This document shows, piece after piece, positions 33,870-45,467 of a stretch of 60,000 bases of DNA. The stretch is from Cryptomeria japonica (Eukaryota > Streptophyta > Pinopsida > Cupressales > Cupressaceae): assembly GCF_030272615.1 (NCBI RefSeq), contig NC_081410.1, positions 121,336,640 through 121,396,639 of the forward strand, written 5' to 3'. The stretch's first letter is position 1. Each line of letters begins with the position of its first letter. The position numbers and the translations under genes are program-made. The notes below the pieces were generated by a model. The model ran no database searches and was not told where the DNA came from. It worked only from the letters and a program-made list of their open reading frames with translations.

Positions 33870-36166
33870 TGTAATGTCCCCTTCTAGGGTCTGCCAATTA
33901 ATCATACATCATTATACTTATTATGCCTTAAGTCGGATTATTAAAACTAAAGAACAATTAGTTATTCATAATACAATCAATAATTATTATATTTAGGCCC
34001 CATCCTTACTTCTTTACTAACCCTGACGAAGGACGGGGATTTACTGTCATAGGGTGCTTGGAAACCAGTCTACAAGTAGGCTCCCTCAAGGTTTCAGCAC
34101 TCCGTCCATACCCCATCTTGGGCTTACCTATCTTGTGAGGATATCTCCGCCTCTCCCTACACACACCAACCTATCCTCCAATAGGCAGTAGCGAATGATT
34201 AAAGACCAGGCCATTGATATAATAGTCTTTCATGCATTATGAATGTATAAGAAACTGAGTATAAATCTGATCTATTATTATGGTCAAATGCAATCTTATT
34301 GCCAATGCTTCTTTTTATGTATTTATAACAGAATATAGAATAACTTGTATTACATTTATATACAAAAATGCAGACATAACACAATATAAATGGACAAGTA
34401 TATGATCATAAGCACGATACAGCATACCAGTCTGCTGCTCAGCTGCTGATAATATTTTAATCCTGATTTCCTCTTTATACAGACTCCATGTCGTTTATTC
34501 TTTTTCTCCTTCGATGATCTTCCCTTCTCAATGGCCGAAGTGCTGGATATATATCCCTTCAATATGAATGGGAGGTCATGTCTCTCCCAGCGGTCACCAT
34601 CTTTGCAAAGTTGGTGACTCTTTGTAACTAATTGAGCTGTTGTCCCTTCAACAGTAGACACAACTCCTTTGTTAATCGCACCCTTTCTCTTAATCACTAT
34701 CTCCTTAATCTTATTTCCATTAACCATTAGTTTATTAATTGCTGCAATTATGAGAGCCTTAATTACTTATCACTGCCTTTGGTATCTAAGCCTACATACT
34801 GTGATAACTTAGTCAAATGCAATTACTGACGATATTGAGGCTAATATTATTTTGGATGCTGTTCATTACCACTTATGACCTTACCATTCTATTGCTGTAT
34901 TACCATCACGTAGCAAATTATATATACAATTACATTTTCTTTATTTAATGGTTGTCTTATTATTTCTTAGTTGCTAATCATAACTTTCATTGCTGTATTT
35001 TGAATATGTAATCACCACTACCTTTTAATCTCAAGCGCTTCACTTTGATATTAATCGCTGTCATATATCGCAGTTTTATACTTTGATTGCTGGTTTAACA
35101 CTCCATATTTAATGAAGTCGTTACTTTATAGATTAGAAACAAATTAATGATGATTGCCAGCTTGAGACTGGAAAATTGTGATTTCTTATAAATAAGACAA
35201 TTTTCCATTTGATCGATTTTAGTTTTACTTATATATTCTGTCTTTTTTGAATGGTTTGAGGAGGTATTTGGCAGGGCATGACATGGTCACCTATGTTTCT
35301 GCCATGTTATTTATTTTCAATATGTAATAAATTTTCCAAAAAGACAATTTTTGTTGTTCCTCTATTGGAGGTGACTGCATCTGCTTATTTCATATAGTTG
35401 CTGTAATAATTTCAAAATTATTCCTTCATATACTCACATTTACAAATTCTAAAATTTAATTGTAATCAAAATATCTCAAATTGGAACCATTACCAAAATA
35501 TCTCATTGTCATATCCCCATATAAATATTGTTACACATTTCTTAATAACTCATTTCCATCCTTTATATGTATTACTAATGAATTTATCTAAATATTTAAT
35601 GTTTATCCAATAGTAATATTTAATACTTAATGTTCATTTAACAATAATACTTAATGTTTAGTATCATCTAACAATAATATTTAATTAGTTATTGCCACCG
35701 ATTACCAATAACAAAACGGTGACAGTCAAGCAAAGTCAAAACTCCATTTGAGGGGAGACGTGACCCACATAAGCCATGTCTCTCCCAACGGACACAACCT
35801 CTGCCCCGGAATAAAGCATGGGGTCTGCAAGGAAGAAGGGATGCAGAGGAAAATATTAAGGAGAATATTGTAGGAAGAAGAAAAAAAGAAGGAAATCAGG
35901 GAATAAGACAAGGGAGCACAGCAAGGATAAAGTGCTGACAGAATCAGAAACTGTCAGAAAGTTACAGGCAGCAACATCTCTGCTTACGGTAAAATGTGTG
36001 GGACGCACTTTGGTAATGTGTGGGATGCACTTAATTGGTATGCTTAATATATGAAGCCGCTGTCGTTTCTTATGCAGAATTTAATAATAATATAATAATT
36101 ATAATTATTATAATATTTTCTGAGGACTGCTCTGTAGTTGTATATAATGATGATAATATCTATAAA

Positions 36167-36207
<41 letters not shown>

Positions 36208-36347
36208 ATGTTTTGATCAGACATAAATGTTAGTATAAATCAGAAGAATTCTTAAGTTAATATCAGGAAGAAGAATATGTTTTTCTTTTTCGACTGTCTG
36301 TGTTTAAGAAGTTGGGAAAAGAGATGTTCCTAATAGGGGACATTACA
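33870..36347. mobile_element. Putative LTR-like element with TGTAATGTCCCC ends
   Basis: The segment starts TGTAATGTCCCC (33870-33881) and ends GGGGACATTACA (36336-36347), an exact 12-bp inverted pair of TG...CA ends. A TATA-like TATATGAAG lies near 36047. There is no coding region. The flanks TGGTC and ATTGG do not match, so insertion is not proven. Two more copies of GGGGACATTACA follow at 36547-36558 and 38232-38243. Confidence 0.5.
36171..36202. repeat. (TA)16 microsatellite
   Basis: Sixteen uninterrupted TA units. Confidence 0.95.
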
Positions 36348-38243
36348 ATTGGTTTGATACTTATATTAAGAACTATGGATGTTTGATAGATGAACACATC
36401 ATTTTTCAATATTTAATTGATTGAGCTGCGAAATATCACTGATTTGATGCATGTTAAGTTGGAATTGTCTCCTAATATATTTAGTTTTGAGTCATAAGTA
36501 TATTTAAGCTGATTAATTATGGCTAAAGCATGCCTAAACCCATGAGGGGACATTACACTCATAAACTAACAGAATGAAATGGATGCACAAGTCAAACATA
36601 CGATAATGCAAACAAAATTTACTACTGATTTTTAATTTTCTTATAAGAATGTGGGGATGTTTTGTCATCCTCATGACAATTGAGAGATATTTGCACATCT
36701 CTTGACTGCCTTAGGGAAGGTGTCCCCAACATTCCCTTGGAGGGAAATGAGTTTATGGATGTCCTTGCATTTGTAGGGCCATCTAAAGGACAGGCCTTCC
36801 TGGTGGTGCCACCCAAGGGGACAATGGGGATACATTTTGTCCCCATTTCACTGCCAAAGAAATGTTCCTGTTCTTAGAGACAAAATAAAAACCTAGGAGA
36901 TGCATTCCTAGGGAACACTTATCTTTAGGCACTTAGAACACAAGTCTCTATGGCAATGAGCACAAGAAAGAATAACACTCTTATCTTCAAAGCTACAAAA
37001 AGCCAACTTAGATATTGTAAATGGAAATTTTCTTATGTCTCTTTTGTTCCTCTTAAGACATTCAAGTGTAATGGGCACCCTAGAATGCCCAAAAACTAAC
37101 CCCACTGCTGATAGGAATTTAGTCAAACAGTTTGCAGCCAACTCCTTATTCCTCCGTTTAATGTTTCAATGTTTTTTTTTTGTTTTTAAGTCTTTGCACA
37201 GGTATGAAACCACATAACATGAACTAAAAAGAATTTACAATAATAGGCAAGCTGGAAATTGAACTACTGCTGTGATAATATTATTTCCAGAATTAACAAA
37301 ATCAAATACATAGCAGGTTATTTTCAACTCACTAAATACTCCAGCATTTTGACATAATGTTCCAACCAAAGTTTCTAATTCTGCTGCTACAGTAACATGA
37401 ATAGTGCTGCATGAATAATGCCAGGTGAATAATGCCGCGTGAATAGTGCCAGGTGAATAGTGTCGCGTGAATAGTGTCGCGTGAATAGTACCCGCGTGAA
37501 TAGTGTCACGGCCTGTAGCTGGAAATGCAACCAAATAATGCTGCTGCTTGTAGCTGGAAAAAACACCCAATCTGCCTGTAAATGAAGCTGATAGCAAAGG
37601 ATTCCAAAGGCCAAACCCCAAGGGAATGACGTCTAGAATGTCACAAGAGAGGATAGACGTCCTCTAATGCCAAGAACGGATCTGCAACTCACACACCAAA
37701 TTCTTCTCATATTCCACATGCCCAATGAAGCCACAAAAGCTCCCTTTTATTCTTTCTCCAAGGGGCGACCCAACTCACTCAAGCAATGTGGGATAAAACA
37801 TGTTCAATATAAAACATATTAAAATATTCACTTATGTCTCCCTTGGTTGCCCCTTTGATTTACACATCTCTCCATAAAATAAATATTAAAGTAACACTTT
37901 AATATTTTACAATTAAATTAAATGTTACTTTAATAAAACTTCAAGCATTAAAATATATTAGCAATCGGACTCCGAACAGCGTGAGTGATAGCTCGTCGGA
38001 AAGCTCTCGCCAAAGAGTATCAAATCCAATCACCAAAACTAGCCCCCGTTGTGTCCTGCTGACTTACTAAAAATAGTAAGTATGCCTGAAACTAAGTAAA
38101 TCAACTTCGTTTTGGCCCAAACTGGAAATGACTAAGCCAAAACACTCCAGGATCCCTTTAAACCCTTCGTTAGCCCTCGGGACCATGTAGAGCTAGGCTA
38201 ACGCACATATACTTGGTCAATCTGCTAGAGTGGGGACATTACA
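36348..38243. other. Intron stretch with GGGGACATTACA ends and a minisatellite
   Basis: No gene is seen. Segment 36650-36870 has runs such as GGTGTCCCCAAC and AAGGGGACAATGGGG like hAT ends. Two GGGGACATTACA boxes (36547 and 38232) suggest further pieces of the LTR-like family at 33870. Confidence 0.45.
37396..37508. repeat. 15-bp minisatellite, about seven to eight units
   Basis: Units of the form GTGAATAGTGTCGCG are repeated with small changes (GTGAATAATGCCGCG, GTGAATAGTGCCAG, and others). The - strand ORFs across it are a by-product of a 15-bp period, which is a multiple of three. Confidence 0.85.
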
Positions 38244-38415
38244 TCAAGTAAGAAGAAAATTTCAATGAAAGTTTGAGCAATGGATTCAAAATTTCAAAGT
38301 TTCAAACCATAGCTACGAGACATGCCAGAAGCTCACCAGAATTGTTGTTCCAAGGCAGGCAAAGCTAAATGAATCCTAGAGATTCGGACCTAATTTTGGG
38401 CAAGTCTAGTTAGAC

Positions 38416-38690
38416 TTGTAGGACTCACCACATCCTGAGCCTCATATTCAGTTGTCAGATTAGAGGCTAAAAGTTTAGAGCGTTTGTTATGCTGCCTTTT
38501 GTGTGGATATTATTTGCTTGTTCTTCCATTAACAAATTCCAGGTCTGCCAGACTTGTGGTATTCGCCAAACCTTGAGCCTTAGACTCGGTTGTCAAAACA
38601 GAGGCAAAAAAGATGGAGTGTTTGTTGTGTTGTCTTTTGTGTTGGTTTGATCAACCTGTTCTTTCGTCAACAAACTTGGTGACGATTCAT
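38416..38690. repeat. Diverged tandem duplication, period about 136 bp
   Basis: CTTGTAGGACTCACCACATC...TTTTGTG at 38416 recurs as CTTGTGGTATTCGCCAAACC...TTTTGTG at about 38552 with moderate divergence. Confidence 0.65.
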
Positions 38691-38759
38691 CATCTTCTTT
38701 TTTTTTACATGACAGCTAGGGAGTTTGGATAACAACTAGCAAACTGTTATTTAGTAGAT

Positions 38760-38843
38760 ACACCTCTTGCACAGCAATAGGAAATCTCCTATGCAACATC
38801 TACACCTCTTGCACAGCAATAGGAATTCTCCTATGCAAAAAGT
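38760..38843. repeat. 42-bp tandem duplication
   Basis: ACACCTCTTGCACAGCAATAG starts at 38760 and again at 38802. The units differ at only a few positions. Confidence 0.85.
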
Positions 38844-39139
38844 ACAACTCTTCCCTATCTTTAGTTGTACATATACCTATCCATACAAAGTTCAGTTCAT
38901 TAGTTTATTCTATCTATTTCTTCTTAAAAACCTGTAAGTTTATTTACAATACTTAATATAGAACACAAATCACTTCAATTGTATTTTATGGATGGAATGG
39001 ATGATAAGTATGAGACAACTTGTATTGATAGTTATAAAACTTAAAAGTGTCCTTAGAGTAAGGAAAAGATTTATACAATCATGTTCATTTCTAGGGTTCA
39101 TGAAAGCTTGGTTAAATTGATAAAACTATGAAAGATGGC

Positions 39140-39242
39140 ATGTACCATGAAGGTTTGTGTGGTCTCAAAGGTATTAATTTGGGCTCAGGTGGTGGGGGCT
39201 CCACTGCTATCCTTCGACCTTGTTGGGGGCTGCTGCCTCCAG
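39140..39242 (+). repeat. Inverted partner of 53824-53926
   Basis: This 103-bp segment (ATGTACCATGAAGG ... GCTGCCTCCAG) is the reverse complement of 53824-53926 with few differences. The pair flanks the TPLATE exon at 50694-50816. The ORFs across it have no known counterpart. Confidence 0.85.
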
Positions 39243-39399
39243 AAAAACATGAGGGGCACTACTTCTTGACCCTGTTGGGGTCTGTTTTTCCCAAATCCTC
39301 ATTCTTGTTTTAAAAAGCAAAAATAAAAAATCTTTTTGGACCATGCTAGATTGAAAAGCGACATTTTTTGTTCTCTCTATTTTTTCCCAATTAAGTTCC

Positions 39400-39930
39400 A
39401 AGTAATTGAATTACATTTGTGCTCTTGGTTTGGCAAGTCAATCCCAAACTTACTATGGCTGTAGAAGCATTTTAGACTTATTTGAGATGTGAGCATAGTA
39501 GCCTACATAGAGCTAGTGATTTTGGGTTGAGGGATATAGGCTTGTTTCTACCATAGTTCATGTCATTATGACTCGAAATCCATATTGTGTTTTTTGTTTT
39601 TGATGCCATAGATATTAAAATCCATGAATGATGTACACTTAAAACACTAGAGAGTATTTGTTTATTTAAAAATGTTGTTTCCTTCTACTAAAATCAACTT
39701 TCGTACTATTTGATCAATGTATACTTGTGTAAATGGTCAAAATAGCTTTTAATTGATAATTTTATTGTGTCTTTGAAGTTGATTAATTGAACGGTGCATA
39801 GTAAAAGCTTTAAGGTCCTAAAATATCTCTGTATTTCATGGTTTTTTAATTTGCTGAGTCTTTCCCAAGTCTGAGCATCGAGTTTAATTCTGAGTCAAAA
39901 ATCAGCCTACTGATTCCAAGTTTTGTAACT
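39400..39930 (+). mobile_element. Fragment of a non-autonomous hAT family
   Basis: The end of this stretch (TTTAATTTGCTGAGTC ... GAGTCAAAAATCAGCC) matches the right ends of the elements at 44185-45467 and, more weakly, 48870-49983, with the same TGTGTCTTT and AATTTGCTGAGTC landmarks. No clean left end was found. Confidence 0.55.
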
Positions 39931-40378
39931 ATGGTTCAAACAATAATGTCAATGCTGTTAAAGAGTTGAATGGAGATGAGTATAATCCTATTATTCTTGT
40001 TGAAAATGAGCACAATATTCCTCACTCCACCAATAAAGGCCCAAGGACAATGTTCAGAAAAGCCTTTTGCCCTTAATGTGATTATTTCAGCACCCAAGTC
40101 GAGTGCTCTTACCCTTCCTCCCATATCTGCTGAAAACAACTTATTTTTGCTGATTGTTATTTTGGGATTGGTGGTTCACTGATTTCTTTTCCTGTGGTTT
40201 CAGTATGGCTGAGTCCACTTTGGAATGAACATTATGTGCACAAAATTTACAAATTAAATATAAAATACAAAACAAAACTGATAATTGATAATTCAATGTC
40301 AATTGTTGAGTGTTAAAGGTATATCAAAATGGTTTATATTAGTGCAACTGAAAATGGAAAATCAATACAAACCATCAC

Positions 40379-40504
40379 ATTGCTCTTCAGTGAGACCATC
40401 AACATCATCAGCTGGTTTGTTGGACCCTAAGTTCCTGAATTGGGTATAGGTGCCGGTGCGGGAATAACAGTATGACAATTTTTTCCCCTTGGGTATGGGT
40501 ATGG

Positions 40505-40558
<54 letters not shown>

Positions 40559-40629
40559 CTCTTCAGCGAGACCATCAACATCATCAGCTGGTTTGTTGGA
40601 TCCTAAGTTGATGAATTGGGTACAGGTGG
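40379..40629. repeat. 75-bp direct repeat either side of an (AT)25 microsatellite
   Basis: TTGCTCTTCAGTGAGACCATC starts the left copy at about 40380, and the right copy starts at about 40556. Between them is (AT)25 at 40507-40556. The copies differ at a handful of sites. Confidence 0.85.
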
Positions 40630-40635
40630 CGTTGC

Positions 40636-40693
40636 CTTTTAAAATTTATTATTTAGAGCCTATATATATGCTCTAAATAATAAATTTTAAAAG
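40636..40693. repeat. Perfect 24-bp inverted repeat (hairpin)
   Basis: Arms 40636-40659 and 40670-40693 are exact reverse complements (CTTTTAAAATTTATTATTTA... pairs with ...TAAATAATAAATTTTAAAAG) around a 10-base CTATATATAT loop. It lies next to the AT microsatellite. It may be a small foldback element. Confidence 0.9.
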
Positions 40694-41818
40694 AAAATTA
40701 TTATATATATTATATATTAATTATGTAATAATATAATGTATATTTATATTTAAAAATGTATAATTAAACATTAAATATTTAAATGTTCCATTTTTAAAAT
40801 AAAACAATATCATACTTGTTAAATTTAATTTAAATATTTGAACATGTTAAATTTTATAAATGTTACTAGTTAAATTTTATAAATGTTACTATGAATAAAG
40901 AAAAATTGTAAAAGTATAAAATGGTAAAACAGTGATCAGTTGTGGACTCTTAGGTGTGCCCTTTAGTAGCGTTGCCATCTTGTGCCGATTGAGGAAGAGA
41001 AAAATCTTAAAAAAACGTTATAAAAAACCCCTAAAAGTTTTCTGATGGAGTTGCAGACGCTTGGATGAACTGGTGCCATACTCACAGGGTGGATTGATAC
41101 CATACCCTCATCAAACCTATAGGATATAGCGGACATTCTCATCAAATCCAATATCTTAGGTTCGATCCACAAGCAATGCTAGTATCACTCCTGCTGGCTG
41201 CACTGTAGATGTACCTTGTTGCAGCTTCATTTTGCACATCCTCAATCGCAACTATGGAAAGCTATTAGTTAGGATTTGAAACATTTTCTTGTTTTCACTA
41301 GAAAATGACTTATTCTGACCTTAGCAAACGTAGGTCAAACTTGACCAAGTTTAGAAATTGGTCAAGGTTTGCTAGGGGTTTTGTAGAACCTGGTAATAGA
41401 GCTGTGTGCTAACTGCCATTATGGTGACAAAACAATTTGCTCTCTGTGGGAATGGTGAAAATTCTGCAATTCCCACCAAAGGCACCTATGCTAACCCTAA
41501 TCTTGCTAACCCTTTTGCATACAAACAAGTTGAACTCCAATGATACTTCCATTCATAAAACATTTGCCAACATCTAGGATAGCATAAAATCCTTTTTAAG
41601 GTTTTGGAATTCAAAATGAACCAGCCGCACATTAGTGGCACATTCTCTGGTTATGCTTGTTCAGTTCGTAAGGGACAACCAAATGACTAGTTACAATTAA
41701 TCTAGCAAATAGGTTGATTTCTTAGAATTGTTGCAAAAGAGTCATCGAAAACTACTTGATTTCACCGAAGCAATGAAGCAACTCCCGACGAAGAAGGAAT
41801 GAAGACTTTTTGCAAGCG
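40694..41818. other. Intron stretch without a recognised element
   Basis: The first 250 bp are AT-rich. The rest holds no gene or repeat that I can name. Confidence 0.45.
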
Positions 41819-42912
41819 ATCCATTACAATAAGCAACAATTGGCTGCCAAAATTGCCAATTTTACTGTCGCTCCTCCATTACTTAGCTATCCTCCACTAA
41901 TGAAGAAGTGGTCCACCATCCTCATGGTCCAAATTGAAGATCAATTTGTTGGCTGGAGTTGGACTCAAACCCGAAATGATGTAAGACACTTTGTTACCAA
42001 GGCACTTAAAATAGCAAAGCACCGCTATTCTCACAGTTGCTAGGAAAATTAAAAAAAAAAGGCCCTTTCTACGATGGAAAAAACTAATGTAGATGTTAAA
42101 TCTCTATTCAACAGATGTGTAATGTCTCCTTTACTTTAGTGGCTCCTCAGCTTTTATGGCTCCCTTGTCTACTTTTTGCTTTCCATCCGGATGTTTTTCT
42201 CAGCTCTTTTCTACTTTTATAAAAAAAGAGGTAGTTGTTGTACCTTAAGCTACAAGTACCCAATATTTCCAAGTTTATGCATTGGTTATAGTGTGTTCTT
42301 TTGGACTTATTCAAACCAAGAGTGATCTTGCGTAGCAAACATTCTAACATGGGTATGTACAATACTACTACTTTAAGCAAATGTAGACTTTTCTTGTGCA
42401 TCACTAAGAGCCTTCTCATCCATGGATGTATATCACACAAATTTTTTGTTTTTTAATTATTTCTATGTAATTTGCTGTAGTGAGGTGATTATCTATCAAA
42501 TTTTGTAATTATGAAGGAAGATAGACAAGAACCTAAACATTTCTAAAACACATTAAAAACAGATGAACATTCAAGACTGATTGTACATCTAATAATTTTT
42601 TAATTAACTATGGAAGCTGAAGAACAAAGGAATTATAACTAATTTTGATTATCAGTAAATAAGATATATTATTTTGAAGTTTTTGTAAAATTAGAAGTGG
42701 CTGGATTGATAAAAATGAAACTGGAGAGGGGATCGCCTTGGAAGAAGTTGACTAGGATTGGGAAGTTATGCCTAGCAATGATTATAAAATACTTACATCT
42801 AGAATTGTTGGTCTTGGCACTCGTTCTGATTGAGCACCACATTTTGGATGGAGGTTTTATTTTTGTCATCAAAGGTTATATTTATAAAACACACACCTTT
42901 GTTTGATTTATA

Positions 42913-44054
42913 CTAAGTTGCCGGTACGGCTACATGTACGTGGGTACGGTACGCTGGTACGGCAATTTTTTTGGTGGGGGCCTGGGTACGTTTGGGTACG
43001 TCCATACAAAAAAATGTAAAAATCATAAATATATACATATATGCAGTCTATAATAAGTAATAGAGCTAGCAACATTGCCATTATGCTATCTACAACAAAT
43101 TAAAAAATAATTATTAAAATTTAATATTAAACAATAAACTATAGATGTTAAATATTTAATATTTAAATTTAATTTAATGTGAAAATGTAATTATTCATAA
43201 TCATTAAGTAAATATATATAATTTTATTATTTAATGATTTATATTTGTATAATAATAGTCATAGATGTTAAAACTCAAATATTTAAATTTAATATAAAGT
43301 GAAAATGTAATTATTCATAATCATTAAGTTTATATTTAAATATTTGAGTTTCAACATCTATTATTATACAAATATAAATAATTAAATAATAATTAATAAA
43401 TAATAAAATTATATTTCAAAAATTAAAATTAAATTCTTAACTTCCTCAACATATAATAAACAAACAAACAAATAAACAATAAACCTAAAATAAAAATCTA
43501 AATTTATTATAATAAATAAATAAAATAAACAAACAAATAAAAAAAAAAATATAAATGAAAATCCTAAAGACTAAAAGTCTAAAACTATAGTTTATAACTT
43601 TATAACAAAATTTAAGAACAAAAAATTACCTCGAGCTCTATCGTGACCTGTCGAATTGCCGTGACCTGTCGTGACTTGTCGTGAGCTACCGTCGAGCCCC
43701 TCCTGCCTGCTTCATCATGTTGAGTTCTTCCTGCACCGTGTGTCGTGTTGATCTCTTGCTTCGCCGCACAGGAGAAAACGTTTTGCTTTTCGCGTTAGGG
43801 TTTACACCCGTTTTCAAGGAAAAAGCGAAAAAAACCCTCAAAATCCGCATCTGACGTCGATTCGTCAAAAAAAACCGTGACAAAATCCGCATGTCATCTT
43901 AAATTCGTCGGGATTCTTGGTTGAAAAAGTGGATGCGTTTCAGGGGGCAAATGAAGGAACCCTGTCCGATTCCACAGGGATTCCAGAACGATTAAGTTTC
44001 AGAAACGTAACGTACCTAGAATCGGCAGAAAAAATGGACGTACCGGTAACTTAG
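42913..44054 (+). mobile_element. Non-autonomous hAT-type transposon, 1142 bp
   Basis: Terminal inverted repeats CTAAGTTGCCGGTACG and (reversed) CTAAGTTACCGGTACGT bound the segment, and an 8-bp duplication GATTTATA flanks it (42905-42912 and 44055-44062). The duplicate locus near 55016-55026 has the uninterrupted site (CATTTATA), which proves insertion. It has no transposase. The middle is very AT-rich and holds a long inverted repeat (43226-43389); the ends are GC-rich. Confidence 0.9.
43226..43389. repeat. AT-rich inverted repeat inside the transposon
   Basis: The stretch TTGTATAATAATAG...ATAGATGTTAAAACTCAAATATTTAAA (about 43240-43286) pairs with TTTAAATATTTGAGTTTCAACATCTATTATTATACAA (about 43333-43372). 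A 45-bp direct copy of the AAAATGTAATTATTCATAATC segment is present at about 43180 and 43302. Confidence 0.75.
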
Positions 44055-44184
44055 GATTTATATGTAGAAGATGAGCCATGCATTGTTGCAGGTCCTTTTG
44101 AATTGGTATTGAAGATATGGAATAACCAATGGCTTGTAGTAACATAAGATAATTAATCTAATTTACAATGTCGATGCATTCGAG

Positions 44185-45467
44185 CAGAGTTATAGGACTT
44201 GCAATGACTGGCCTAGATTCGGTGAGTCCCAAGGCAGGTCACCTCTGTTGAGGCCAGAGGACCCTGGACTCGGACTCAGCCGAGTCTGGCTGGGTTTGCG
44301 CAGACTTGCGAGTTTGTCAGACTCAGCTGAGTCCTGAGCCCCAGATTCTGCTGCCCAGCAAGTGAAAAAAAGGCAAAAAAAAATTTAAAAAGTTAGTGTA
44401 GTCTCCATTAGAGACAAATTTCAAGGACGTGAGGAGTGATAAAGCCAACGCAAACCTTGAACTTTGATGGATATTCTATAAATATTATTTTCTGAGCATT
44501 AGATATCAATCAATAGAAAAAATAAATCCTGACGCCTTTATAAAATAATAAAAGTTTTGACTGCGTCTTGGGGGCTCTGCCTCCAAACCCCCGTTGAATA
44601 ATTTGCGGGGAAACTACGTCGATAAAAGCGGGGAAAATTTAACCTTTGAGTATGAGTAGGCTCCATATAACAACATTGGTCAATATTTATATCAAACTCA
44701 AATTTATGAAATTCTCTATTAAAGTTATTTCTACAAATCTGTCCAGTAATAGCTGTTCATTTATTATGATTTAGTTTCTATTCAGTGTGCAGATATCTTT
44801 GTTTAGTTGAATAAGATTGAATGCAAATATGTTGGAAGCCACAGTTGATAAGGTGCACCATGTTGTAATACTTTGAGTTCTTATAAAATGTCAAGCTGGT
44901 TACAAACCAAATCTGCTTTGCTAATAGTATTTTCTGAGCATTGGAAATTTTGCAAATGTTTGTTATAATTGTTTGGAATATATTACAAGGACTTGGGGTG
45001 AAATCAATAAGGGTATGTCACAGTGGTATCAGAGATTTGACCCTACCAGCCTGTCGGGTTAAGAGTTGCAGTTGTCAGACAAAGATGAAGTCTAATCAGA
45101 ATCACATTGAGGAATTCAATACAGAGTTTATAAAGTGTTTGCAGGTGTTCCACAAATATCAGGAAGATTTTATGAATTAGATTCATAAAATTTCCACAGT
45201 TTCCACAGTCCATGTTGTTGATTTGCATTTATACTTATGTGATCAATGTAAACTTGTGTATGTGCTTCTATTTGATGAGATTATTGTGTCTTTAATGTTT
45301 ATTTATTAAAGGATACATGAAACAAGTTTTAAATCCTCAAAAAAATTTGAATTTCTTGGGTTTTTCAATTTGCTGAGTCTTGGTCGAGTCTTGCCGAGTT
45401 TGGGCGCCGAGTCCGAGTCAAAAATCAGCTTGCTGAGTCCAAGCCAAGTCTGAGTCTTGTAAATATG
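44185..45467 (+). mobile_element. Non-autonomous hAT element with GAGTC subterminal repeats
   Basis: The element starts CAGAGTTATAGGACT and ends so that its complement reads CATATTTACAAGACT. The duplicated site CATTCGAG (44177-44184) and CATTTGAG (45468-45475) differs at one position. The intact site, CATTTGAG, is seen in the duplicate at about 55138-55145. Both ends are rich in CCGAGTC and CTGAGTC motifs in both orientations, as in the related element at 48870-49983. No transposase is present. Confidence 0.85.

Larger units (their letters stand above)
41819..44146 (+). repeat. Direct duplication, copy 1 (non-LINE part)
   Basis: Sequence from CATTACAATAAGCAAC onwards is repeated at 53927-55107. 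Similarity is high throughout, apart from the hAT-type insertion at 42913-44054 that only this copy has. The duplication continues into the LINE that follows. Confidence 0.9.

Noticed and set aside
37396-37508. CRISPR-like array
   Set aside because: Units are 15 bp, directly adjacent and without spacers, in a plant nuclear context.
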